This document shows, piece after piece, positions 7,339 to 13,925 of a stretch of 14,578 nt of DNA. Below the pieces are notes generated by a model, which made no database searches, was not told the DNA's origin, and saw nothing but the letters and a program-made list of their open reading frames with translations. The position numbers were made by a program, and so were the translations under genes. The DNA comes from an uncultured Selenomonadales bacterium (GTDB lineage Bacteria > Bacillota > Negativicutes > Selenomonadales > Selenomonadaceae): positions 1 to 14,578 of the forward strand of contig CALFJE010000116.1 of assembly GCA_937877545.1 (NCBI GenBank), in the 5' to 3' direction. Each line of letters starts with the position of its first letter. Within the stretch, counting starts at the first letter, position 1.

Positions 7339-9243
7339 TTAAATCGTTGTCGGTGTATCGGGCAGCTCCGCTTCCGCCGAAGGCTTAAGCAACTCCACGG
7401 GGGCGGGCGGCGGCTCGTCTTTGAGGAACGTCTGCTCGAAGGGCGTTTTCTCCTCGCCAAAGACGATGTCCTTAAGCTCCTGCGCGGAAAGCGTTTCCTT
7501 ATCCATTAAGGCTTGTGCGATTCGTTCCAGCTTGTCGCGATTGTCATTGATTATCGTGCGGCAAGCCTCGTAAGCCTCCTCCATGTAGCGGTGAACTTCC
7601 TTATCGATTTCGCCCGCCACTTCCTCCGAATAATTCTTTTGCGGCTGCCCGAAATAGTATTGCTGAGCGGGGTCGCCGCCGTACGCCACGGGACCGAGGA
7701 CGTTGCTCATGCCGTATTGCATAATCATGGCGCGGACGATTTTGCTTGCCTGCTGAATGTCCTGCGACGCGCCCGTCGAAATTTCGTTGAGGACAATCTC
7801 CTCGGCGACGCGCCCGCCCATTGCAACCTTGAGCCTGTCGATAAGCTCGGAACGCGTGGCGTAGCTCCTGTCCTCTTTGGGCAACATGAGCGTGTAGCCG
7901 CCCGCTCTGCCGCGAGGAATTATCGTGACCTTGTGGACGGGGTCGGCGTGTTTAAGCATCATGCCAACCAACGCGTGCCCGCCTTCGTGATAAGCCGTCA
8001 ACTTTTTTTCGTCCTCGCTCATGACTTTGGACTTGCGCTCCGGACCTGCCATGACGCGTTCGATTGATTCCTCAAGCTCCGTCATGTTGATTTCGTGCTT
8101 ATTGCGTCGCGCCGCCAAAAGTGCCGCCTCGTTGACGAGGTTAGCCAAATCCGCGCCCGTGAAGCCCGGCGTCCGTCGCGCCAATATGTCGAGGTCGGCG
8201 TCTTTGGCTATCGGCTTGCCTTTGGTGTGCACGCGCAGGATAGCGATTCGTCCCGTCACGTCGGGCTTGTCAACAACGATTTGCCTGTCGAAGCGTCCCG
8301 GTCTAAGTAAGGCTTGGTCAAGGATGTCGGGACGGTTAGTCGCCGCAATTATGATAATGCCCTCGTTCGCCGCGAAGCCGTCCATTTCGACGAGGAGCTG
8401 ATTAAGCGTCTGTTCGCGTTCGTCGTGACCGCCGCCCACTGCCGCGCCGCGTTGCCTGCCTACCGCGTCAATCTCGTCTATGAAGATTATGCACGGGGAA
8501 TTTTTCTTTGCCTGCGCGAACAAATCACGGACTCTGGACGCGCCCACGCCCACGAACATTTCCACGAAGTCGGAGCCGCTAATCGAAAAGAACGCGACGC
8601 CCGCCTCGCCCGCTACAGCCTTTGCCAACAGCGTTTTACCTGTACCGGGCGGACCGAAGAGTAAGACGCCCTTTGGGATTCGTGCGCCCAAGTCGTTGAA
8701 TTTTTTGGGGTGCTTGAGGAATTCGACGACCTCTTGAAGTTCCTCCTTAGCCTCGTCGGCTCCCGCCACGTCGTTAAACGTCACCTTAACTTTATCGCCG
8801 CCCATCATTTTGGCGCGGCTCTTCCCGAAGGAAAAAACTTTGCCGCCGCCGCCCTGTGTTTGGCTTATCATGAAGTACCAGAAGCCCACCAACAGCAAAA
8901 TCGGCAACAGCGAAGATAGGAGCGTCATCCACCACGGCGGGTCTTTGGGATTCTGCGCAGTTATCTCCACGCCCTTGGCTTCGAGTTTTCCGACTAATGT
9001 TTCGTCGCCAATCGGCTCGTCGGGTGCTGTCGTCGTGAACTCGCCGCCGTCCTTTTTGGTGACCTTTATCGTATTTTTAACCAGCACGACCTTTGTGACT
9101 TCGCCCTGTTCGACCAGCTGGAGGAATTGCGAATAGCTCGTTTCCTCCACGGGTTGCGGCTTAACCGAAAAATAATCGTAGGCTGTTATCGCGATAAATA
9201 TCACCAGCAAATAGAACCCGACGTTGCGCAAGAAACTGTTCAA
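7339..9243 (-). CDS. ftsH: ATP-dependent zinc metalloprotease FtsH
   Basis: A membrane-anchored AAA+ protease that degrades misfolded membrane proteins and short-lived regulators as a hexamer. The 634 residues show TM1 (about 8-24), an extracytoplasmic domain, TM2 (about 106-126) and the AAA domain with Walker A GPPGTGKT (197-204), the pore motif FVGVG (230-234), Walker B IIFIDE (252-257), and the second region of homology, including RPGRFDR (314-320). The M41 protease domain carries HEGGH (419-423) and the third zinc ligand in SQDIQQAS (D495). The first glycine in HEGGH replaces the more usual alanine but fits HExxH. The Pro/Glu-rich tail is typical. The start is TTG, 8 nt after AAAGGAG. It lies 25 nt downstream of the secreted-protein gene and is followed by a strong terminator. 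Confidence 0.97.
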   Translation of the reverse strand: MNSFLRNVGFYLLVIFIAITAYDYFSVKPQPVEETSYSQFLQLVEQGEVTKVVLVKNTIKVTKKDGGEFTTTAPDEPIGDETLVGKLEAKGVEITAQNPKDPPWWMTLLSSLLPILLLVGFWYFMISQTQGGGGKVFSFGKSRAKMMGGDKVKVTFNDVAGADEAKEELQEVVEFLKHPKKFNDLGARIPKGVLLFGPPGTGKTLLAKAVAGEAGVAFFSISGSDFVEMFVGVGASRVRDLFAQAKKNSPCIIFIDEIDAVGRQRGAAVGGGHDEREQTLNQLLVEMDGFAANEGIIIIAATNRPDILDQALLRPGRFDRQIVVDKPDVTGRIAILRVHTKGKPIAKDADLDILARRTPGFTGADLANLVNEAALLAARRNKHEINMTELEESIERVMAGPERKSKVMSEDEKKLTAYHEGGHALVGMMLKHADPVHKVTIIPRGRAGGYTLMLPKEDRSYATRSELIDRLKVAMGGRVAEEIVLNEISTGASQDIQQASKIVRAMIMQYGMSNVLGPVAYGGDPAQQYYFGQPQKNYSEEVAGEIDKEVHRYMEEAYEACRTIINDNRDKLERIAQALMDKETLSAQELKDIVFGEEKTPFEQTFLKDEPPPAPVELLKPSAEAELPDTPTTI

Positions 9244-9268
9244 TCAAAACGCTCCTTTGCCTGTAGAA

Positions 9269-9898
9269 TCAACCTTCCATTGCGGCTTTAATTTTGCTTG
9301 CTTCCTTTTCGATGTCCTGAAGACCTTTCTTTAAGCCCTTTTCAATGGCGTGCTCGGTGCTGCCGCCGCCCGCGAAGTAAATCGTATTGGACTTGCCCGT
9401 CGTTATGGCGCGTTTGGTATAGACCAGGTCGCGTTTTTCGCGAGACCAAATGCGGAAGTCCAAAGTCACGTTGACTTTCTGCCCGCTGGAAAACATGCCG
9501 CCGGTATAGCGCGGCGCGGTGCTTGAGACGCGGACGTAAATCAGATAATCGTCGCCGAAGTGGTCGGCGATTTTTGCAACGTCCTCCTTTTTCAAGGACA
9601 AATCGCGTTGATTATCGCCGCCGTAGGAGCTGTCCCAGTTGTCGGTGCGATTGAGTTCCTCGCGGTAAATCTGAACATAGGCGTCGCATTCGCTGACGGA
9701 GCGCACTTCAAATTCGGGCGAGTTGCCGAAAATAGTATCCAACGAAGTTTGGACGGTCTGATAAACTTTTTCGGGTTCGGCGAAGTATCCCGACGGCGTA
9801 TCCAAGACGACCGATACCGACGTTGCGTGAGCCTGCGAATTGGCGGCGAACATAATCACTGCCGCCGCGCACAGAATCGAGAAGATTCTTTTCAACAT
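9269..9898 (-). CDS. Secreted protein of unknown family between hpt and ftsH
   Basis: The 209-residue product begins with a clear Sec signal peptide: basic MLKR, a hydrophobic core at about 5-20 and a probable cleavage after AHA (residue 25). The mature part is a mixed alpha/beta protein with a YIYVRVSS-like strand region, here DDYLIYVRVSS, and LDFRIWSREKRDLVYTKR, then a charged C-terminal helix (EKGLKKGLQDIEKEASKIK). The pattern is reminiscent of periplasmic or outer-membrane-associated small proteins, but I cannot name a family. The start is ATG at 9898, 8 nt after TGGAGG; upstream codons (from 9913) would contain that SD and are rejected. It lies 61 nt after hpt and 25 nt before ftsH, so it probably belongs to the same transcript. 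This is an unusual position, since hpt and ftsH are normally adjacent. Confidence 0.8.
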   Translation of the reverse strand: MLKRIFSILCAAAVIMFAANSQAHATSVSVVLDTPSGYFAEPEKVYQTVQTSLDTIFGNSPEFEVRSVSECDAYVQIYREELNRTDNWDSSYGGDNQRDLSLKKEDVAKIADHFGDDYLIYVRVSSTAPRYTGGMFSSGQKVNVTLDFRIWSREKRDLVYTKRAITTGKSNTIYFAGGGSTEHAIEKGLKKGLQDIEKEASKIKAAMEG

Positions 9899-9959
9899 AC
9901 AAAATACCTCCAATCATTAGAGCAAAAATCCTTCGGCGACGGCAGAGCTTTGCACCTCC

Positions 9960-10517
9960 TTACTTGCCGCCGTAGACGCTGCGATTGAGTATGCCCAGAT
10001 ATGGCAGGTTGCGATAGTGTTGCGCGAAGTCAAGCCCGTAGCCGACAATGAACTCGTCGGGGACTTCAAAGCCGCAGTAGTCAATTTTTACGTCGACTTT
10101 GCGGCGGCTCGGCTTATCGAGGAGCGTGCAAATCTTGACGCTGTTCGCCTTTTTGTCGAGGAAGTAATCGACGAGGAAATTCATGGTGGTGCCGGAGTCG
10201 ATAATGTCCTCGATAAGCAGGATGTCGCGCCCTTTGGGGTCGTTGTCGAGGTTCTTGAGGATATTAACCTTGCCGCTGGTGTGAGAGTTGGCGTCGTAGC
10301 TGGAGGCGATTAGGAAGTCGAATTGGACGGGGATAGTCAAACGCCGCACGACGTCGGTATAAAACATGACTGCGCCGTTGAGGATGCCGACCGTCAACAG
10401 GGGTTTGGCGATGTCCTTGTAGTCCTCGCTGATTTGCGCGCTGAGCTCCTTGGTGCGGGCGGCAATCTCCTCCTCGGTGTACAGCACGCGTTCGATGTAA
10501 TCTTCCTTACTCTTCAA
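9960..10517 (-). CDS. hpt: Hypoxanthine phosphoribosyltransferase
   Basis: A cytoplasmic purine-salvage enzyme that converts hypoxanthine or guanine plus PRPP to IMP or GMP. The 185 residues match the bacterial family: ILNGAVMF (45-52), a flexible-loop region FLIASSYDANSHTSG (68-82), the PRPP-binding signature LLIEDIIDSGTT (100-111), KPSRR (135-139) and the purine-pocket region VGYGLDFAQHYRNLPY (158-173). I chose the TTG at 10517 because the SD GGAAGGG then sits 9 nt upstream. A TTG at 10526, which overlaps the tilS stop, would have no spacing and adds only three residues. The tilS stop is 5 nt upstream, so the two genes are coupled, as is common in Bacillota. Confidence 0.95.
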   Translation of the reverse strand: MKSKEDYIERVLYTEEEIAARTKELSAQISEDYKDIAKPLLTVGILNGAVMFYTDVVRRLTIPVQFDFLIASSYDANSHTSGKVNILKNLDNDPKGRDILLIEDIIDSGTTMNFLVDYFLDKKANSVKICTLLDKPSRRKVDVKIDYCGFEVPDEFIVGYGLDFAQHYRNLPYLGILNRSVYGGK

Positions 10518-10522
10518 AGCAA

Positions 10523-11509
10523 TCAACCCTTCCTTAAAAAATTTTTCGTTACGGATAATATTCCACGTTTTAAATCTGCGCGGAGACCTTTGGTTAATTC
10601 GACGCCCGTCAAGCCGTTGATTAAGACTTTGCGGACGCCCTCGAAGTGCACGAAGCCGAAATCCTTAGCCGAACCTGCGACTTTCGCGAGAAACTTTTTA
10701 ATGACGGCGCGTTGAAGTGCGGGGTGGAGCTTAAGGAATTCTGCGCGGATAATGGCATCATTTTTTACGACGGCGGGGAAAATTTTATCAGCTTGCGCGG
10801 CTATGAAGTCCGATTCGTCCGCCGTGACCTCCGCCAAACGGCAGAGCGTTTCGACGAGCGCGGGATTGAACGTTTCAAGCGTCGGGATAAGCTCCAATCG
10901 GATTTTATTGCGTGTGGCGTCGGCGTCAAAGTTGGTGGCGTCGGTGCGGGGCGATAAGTTTCTTTGCCGGCAGAAGTTTTCGAGGTCAGCTTTTCTGAAT
11001 CGGAGCAACGGGCGAATCAGCAAGCCGTAATCGTCGGAGCGGGTGCGGAATTTCATTGCGGCTAAGCCGTTTGAAGTCGCGCCGCGCAGGAGCCTCATCA
11101 AGACGGTTTCGGCTTGGTCGTCGGCGTGGTGAGCCAGAGCTGTCGCGTCGCAGTTCAAATCGCGTCGGGCTTTGGCAAGGAATTCGTAGCGCAGGGTACG
11201 CGCCGCCGTCTCGACGGAAAGCTTATTTTCCGACGCGTAGGTCGGGACGTTGCCGTTGCCGCCGATAAATTCAAGCCCGCGCTCCTCGGCAAAGTTTTTG
11301 ACAAACGCCGCGTCGTCGAGGGAGGCTTGCCCGCGCAAGCCGTGTTCAAAGTGCGCAACGGCGAGTTCGAGGTTAAAACGTTGCCGCGCATTGATTAGCA
11401 GTTCCGCCAATGCGATTGAGTCCGCGCCGCCCGATACCGCGATTAGGATTTTGCGCACGCCCGCGAAGATTTGTTCCGCCGCGCATATGTCAATGAACTT
11501 TTTAATCAA
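10523..11509 (-). CDS. tilS: tRNA(Ile)-lysidine synthetase TilS, short form
   Basis: The enzyme modifies C34 of the CAU-anticodon tRNA-Ile to lysidine, using ATP and lysine, so that AUA is read as isoleucine. The N-type ATP pyrophosphatase motif SGGADS is at 26-31; other family motifs are HFEHGLRG (53-60), HHADDQAETVLMRLLRG (127-143), DATN (190-193) and RNKIR (200-204). At 328 residues it is about 100 shorter than E. coli or B. subtilis TilS. The helical middle domain is present, but the full C-terminal TilS_C domain is missing or strongly reduced, as in the short Aquifex type. The start is TTG, behind GGGAG with 7-nt spacing inside a heptamer repeat. It lies just downstream of a terminator and upstream of hpt. 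Confidence 0.93.
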   Translation of the reverse strand: MIKKFIDICAAEQIFAGVRKILIAVSGGADSIALAELLINARQRFNLELAVAHFEHGLRGQASLDDAAFVKNFAEERGLEFIGGNGNVPTYASENKLSVETAARTLRYEFLAKARRDLNCDATALAHHADDQAETVLMRLLRGATSNGLAAMKFRTRSDDYGLLIRPLLRFRKADLENFCRQRNLSPRTDATNFDADATRNKIRLELIPTLETFNPALVETLCRLAEVTADESDFIAAQADKIFPAVVKNDAIIRAEFLKLHPALQRAVIKKFLAKVAGSAKDFGFVHFEGVRKVLINGLTGVELTKGLRADLKRGILSVTKNFLRKG

Positions 11510-11510
11510 A

Positions 11511-11538
11511 CCCCTACTCCCTAATTCCTAATTCCTAA
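11511..11538 (-). repeat. Four degenerate tandem heptamers in the tilS translation initiation region
   Basis: On the minus strand the sequence reads as four successive heptamers: TTAGGAA, TTAGGAA, TTAGGGA, GTAGGGG. They fill the whole space between the T-run of the preceding terminator and the TTG start of tilS at 11509. Each unit carries an SD-like AGGA or AGGG core, so the repeat itself forms the ribosome binding site. A change in copy number would alter the spacing and number of SD-like cores, but there is no evidence here that this happens. Confidence 0.6.
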
Positions 11539-11566
11539 AAAAGCACCCCCTGCCGAATGCAAGGGG
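11537..11566 (-). terminator. Intrinsic terminator after the S1-domain gene
   Basis: Reading the minus strand, CCCCTTGC (11566-11559) pairs with GCAGGGGG (11553-11546) around the loop ATTCG, with one G-T wobble. A GTGC spacer leads to six T (11542-11537). It begins 5 nt after the stop codon of the S1-domain gene and lies 27 nt before the tilS start, so tilS must be reached by read-through or by a promoter inside the S1 gene. Confidence 0.75.
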
Positions 11567-11570
11567 CAGT

Positions 11571-11990
11571 TCAATCGGAGCGTCTGGAGCCGCGCCCGCC
11601 GCGCTTGGAGTCCGTTTTGCGCTTGAGGTCGGTCAAACGCTCGTCGCTGTCCTTGAGGAATTTCGACAGCTTATCTTCAAAGGACGCCGACAGCTGTCTT
11701 GGCGGCTTGCGAAAATCTCCGCGCCGATTTTGCTTGAACGATTCGCTGTCGGGCGGTTTGGGCTTGGCTTGCTTCAACGACAACGCGATTTTGTTGCCGT
11801 CGATATTTACGATTTTGACTTGGACGGTATCGCCCTCGCTCAAAAAATCGTGGACATCGTTTACGTAGACGTCGGCGACCTCGGAAATATGAATCAGCCC
11901 GACCTTACCCTCCTCCAGCTCCACGAAGGCTCCAAAGTTCGTGATCCTCGTGACTTTGCCTGCCACAATGCTGCCTGCTTCCATTGCCAA
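11571..11990 (-). CDS. S1 RNA-binding domain protein (YabR-like)
   Basis: A small cytoplasmic RNA-binding protein of 139 residues. Residues about 5-72 form one S1 domain: GSIVAGKVTRITNFGAFVEL, GLIHISEVAD, VNDVHDFLSEGDTVQVKI, NKIALSLKQA. This is followed by a low-complexity, highly basic tail (KRKTDSKRGGRGSRRSD) that would suit RNA or ribosome contact. I prefer the TTG at 11990 (MAMEAGS), 8 nt after GGGAGG; the ATG at 11984 is two codons downstream with 14-nt spacing. The 25-nt gap after divIC and the divIC-S1-tilS-hpt-ftsH order match the Bacillus locus where yabR lies. B. subtilis spoIIE would sit after this gene and is absent here. Confidence 0.9.
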   Translation of the reverse strand: MAMEAGSIVAGKVTRITNFGAFVELEEGKVGLIHISEVADVYVNDVHDFLSEGDTVQVKIVNIDGNKIALSLKQAKPKPPDSESFKQNRRGDFRKPPRQLSASFEDKLSKFLKDSDERLTDLKRKTDSKRGGRGSRRSD

Positions 11991-12015
11991 AATTTTGTCC
12001 TCCCAAATAAAATTA

Positions 12016-12294
12016 TTATTGCCGCGTCGCTTGGTAAGGCATTTCGCCCTCTTTGGCAAGCCCCAATTCTTCACGCGCCAATCGTTCAATGTTATTGATG
12101 TCCTGCAGTTCGGCGAGTTCCTTGCGCAACTTTTCGTTTGTCGCCTTAGCCTTTTCCAACCGCTTATCGGCTATCCTTTGACTTTCGCTTACGTGCGACA
12201 GGTGCACTTGTTGAGAAATCAAAACCGTCGAGAAATAAACGACCATGGCGAACATCAACAACGCAAACCAGTTGAAACCGCTGCGTTTTTGCAT
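12016..12294 (-). CDS. divIC: Septum formation initiator DivIC/FtsB family protein
   Basis: A 92-residue bitopic membrane protein of the divisome that works with FtsL and DivIB/FtsQ. It has a short cytoplasmic N-terminus (MQKRSGFN), one TM helix at about 9-27, and an extracytoplasmic coiled coil at about 33-67 (ADKRLEKAKATNEKLRKEL). The family-typical end motif INNIERLAREELGLAKEGE follows (66-84). Length and layout are normal. The SD GAGGAGG lies 8 nt before the ATG. It is the first gene of the leftward housekeeping block, with a promoter-like sequence about 30 nt upstream. Assignment to the DivIC rather than the FtsB branch rests on gene order. Confidence 0.92.
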   Translation of the reverse strand: MQKRSGFNWFALLMFAMVVYFSTVLISQQVHLSHVSESQRIADKRLEKAKATNEKLRKELAELQDINNIERLAREELGLAKEGEMPYQATRQ

Positions 12295-12319
12295 TGCGAC
12301 GCCTCCTCAGATTTTCCTT

Positions 12320-12348
12320 ATCATAACAGTTACCGTGCTCTTCCGCAA
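12320..12348 (-). promoter_or_regulatory. Likely promoter of the divIC-S1-tilS-hpt-ftsH block
   Basis: On the minus strand TTGCGG (12348-12343) and TATGAT (12325-12320) are 17 nt apart. The -10 box matches 5 of 6 bases and the -35 box 3 of 6. Transcription would start near 12313, about 20 nt before the divIC start codon, leaving just enough leader for the GAGGAGG SD. Confidence 0.5.
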
Positions 12349-12411
12349 GTTTGTAGTTCAGCGGCATAAAATTTTGCGGTTAATTCCACGCGCCGCGAGG
12401 TATTTCCTGCC

Positions 12412-12440
12412 TTGACAAGGAAAATCGGCAAGCTTATCAT
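12412..12440 (+). promoter_or_regulatory. Strong sigma-A type promoter for the 318-aa secreted-protein gene
   Basis: TTGACA (12412-12417), a 17-nt spacer and TATCAT (12435-12440) give a perfect -35 box with ideal spacing and a 5/6 -10 box. Start of transcription near 12447 leaves a leader of about 20 nt with GGAGG at 12455-12459. Together with the minus-strand promoter at 12320-12348 it makes 12295-12466 a divergent promoter region; no operator-like dyad stands out in it. Confidence 0.75.
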
Positions 12441-12466
12441 GAAGAAAAATTTTCGGAGGCATTGTA

Positions 12467-13423
12467 ATGAAACTCTTAACTTTGCGCCGCGTGACGGCAG
12501 CGGCGGCGTTGAGCGGCTTGATATTCTTTGGCGGCTCGACGGAGGCAGTCGGGCAAAGCGCGGGCATGACGGCTTTCCGCGAAGCTTACACCGCGCAGAC
12601 GACCGCCAATCGTGTTTTTGAGCAGGATTTGGCACTCAGCGCACCGACTTTCCACCTCGACATAGATTCGCGGGCGCAAGTTCTCGAAGGCTCCTTCCGC
12701 ATGAGCGGCACCTTCACTTGGACTTACACCGATTTGGACGCGAATTCCTCGACGAATAAAAATATCCCGTTTTATATTGAGCAGGTCGGCAACGATATGA
12801 CGCTGTACGTTAAGCGGCGCGGCACGTGGAGTAAAATGCTTCTGCCCGGTCTGCCGTCGGGTATCGCTATCCTTTGGCGGACGACCGATCCCGCTATCCG
12901 CAACGACACGCTTAACGCCGTCAAGTCCGTCGAAATCCTGAGCGACACACCCGACTTGCGGATTATGAACGTTACGCTGGACGGCGCGAAGCTGGCGGAC
13001 ATTCTTGCCAAAAACAGTGCGGCGACTTTCGCAAACCTCAAGGGCGACGACCTCGCCGCGCACAAGGGCATTTTCGACAGGTGGCTGACCGCCTTCCGCT
13101 CGACCGATGTAAATTTCTCGTGGAGCGTCAACAAGCCCAGTTTGACGACCGCGACGGTTGCCTTTGACCTTACGGAGATAATGCGTGCCTATGCCCGCAG
13201 CGTGCTTGAAGAGTCTGCCGCCGGGCGTATCGTCCTCACCGACGCGGAACGCAAGCTCCTCGACGCCGTCGGCTACTACAGCGAACTACGCGCTTATACA
13301 ACCCAAATCGCCGCCCGCAAGGATACTATGGTTGAATTGCCCGCCGATTTGAGCGCGGCTCCCGAAAACGACGATTCGCTTAATGACGTGTTTCTTGAAA
13401 TGACAAGCGTCGTGCAAAAATAA
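12467..13423 (+). CDS. Secreted 318-aa protein of unknown family
   Basis: The 318-residue product starts with a Sec signal peptide (basic MKLLTLRR, hydrophobic 9-22, likely cleavage near TEA or VGQ at 25-30) and has no lipobox cysteine. The mature part opens with a helix (TAFREAYTAQTTANRVF), followed by beta-rich segments such as APTFHLDIDSRAQVLEGSF, GTFTWTYTD and IPFYIEQVGNDMTLYVKRR. That order loosely recalls the half-barrel fold of LolA/LppX-type periplasmic carriers; this is a resemblance only. The C-terminal half is helical and acidic. The start is ATG, with GGAGG 7 nt upstream and a strong promoter, and the gene is followed by an intrinsic terminator, so it may be a single transcription unit. 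Confidence 0.8.
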   Translation: MKLLTLRRVTAAAALSGLIFFGGSTEAVGQSAGMTAFREAYTAQTTANRVFEQDLALSAPTFHLDIDSRAQVLEGSFRMSGTFTWTYTDLDANSSTNKNIPFYIEQVGNDMTLYVKRRGTWSKMLLPGLPSGIAILWRTTDPAIRNDTLNAVKSVEILSDTPDLRIMNVTLDGAKLADILAKNSAATFANLKGDDLAAHKGIFDRWLTAFRSTDVNFSWSVNKPSLTTATVAFDLTEIMRAYARSVLEESAAGRIVLTDAERKLLDAVGYYSELRAYTTQIAARKDTMVELPADLSAAPENDDSLNDVFLEMTSVVQK

Positions 13424-13440
13424 TTCGGAAATGATTTTAT

Positions 13441-13472
13441 GGCGTCGTCAATCGACGGCGTCAATTTTTTTT
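13441..13472 (+). terminator. Intrinsic terminator after the secreted-protein gene
   Basis: GGCGTCGTC (13441-13449) and GACGGCGTC (13454-13462) form a 9-bp stem with two G-T wobbles and the loop AATC, followed by AA and eight T (13465-13472). The SD GGAGG of the next gene starts at 13473, immediately after the last T. A weak promoter-like sequence (TTGAAA 13395-13400, 18 nt, AATAAT 13419-13424) precedes it, so it could instead act as a leader attenuator for the downstream gene. Confidence 0.75.
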
Positions 13473-13484
13473 GGAGGTGTCAAG

Positions 13485-13904
13485 ATGACAGCATTGCCGA
13501 TAGCGGTCGCGGTCGCCGCAAACGTCCTTTATCACATAGCGAGCAAGTCAATCCCCGCCGAGCAAAACGCGTTCATGGGGCTGGTCGTCAACTACGCCGT
13601 GGCACTTTTGGCGAGCGTGATTCTGTTCTGCTTGACGCCGCACGAGAAAATTTTGGTCGAGGCGGCGCGGAGTAATTGGGCGTGCGTCTTGATGGGGCTG
13701 TCGATAACGGCGGTCGAGGCGGCGTTCGTCATGATTTATCGAGCGGGCGAAGAATTGTCGACGGCGTCGCTGATTGTGAGCATTCTGATTGCGTTGGCGA
13801 TGCTTATCGTCGGCGGAGTGTTTTATCACGAGCAAATATCGGCGCAAAAAATTTTGGGCGCGGCTCTTTGCATAGCTGGCGTGATTATGTTATCGTTGCG
13901 CTAA
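13485..13904 (+). CDS. Single-EamA-domain (DMT superfamily) membrane protein
   Basis: The 139-residue protein is nearly all hydrophobic, with about five TM helices (3-20, 28-50, 66-86, 92-113, 121-137). It ends with the EamA signature layout: a helix, a short loop with FYHEQISAQKILG (113-125) and a last helix AALCIAGVIML. Most DMT transporters carry two such domains (about 300 aa), so this half-size form would have to work as a homodimer, as short five-TM DMT proteins are thought to. The substrate is unknown. The start is ATG at 13485, with GGAGG 7 nt upstream; the open frame begins at 13431 but those 18 codons run through the terminator hairpin. The 120-aa gene follows after 21 nt. Confidence 0.85.
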   Translation: MTALPIAVAVAANVLYHIASKSIPAEQNAFMGLVVNYAVALLASVILFCLTPHEKILVEAARSNWACVLMGLSITAVEAAFVMIYRAGEELSTASLIVSILIALAMLIVGGVFYHEQISAQKILGAALCIAGVIMLSLR

Positions 13905-13925
13905 ACCGTCGAGGGGGCGATACGT

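Noticed and set aside
7272..7460. Longer version of the CxCxxC protein starting at 7460
   Set aside because: The extra 63 codons overlap the end of ftsH and read through its terminator hairpin; a strong SD serves the TTG at 7271.
12476..13063. 195-codon minus-strand open frame opposite the 318-aa secreted-protein gene
   Set aside because: It has no SD or promoter, and the Arg-rich product is a shadow of the signal-peptide-bearing plus-strand gene.
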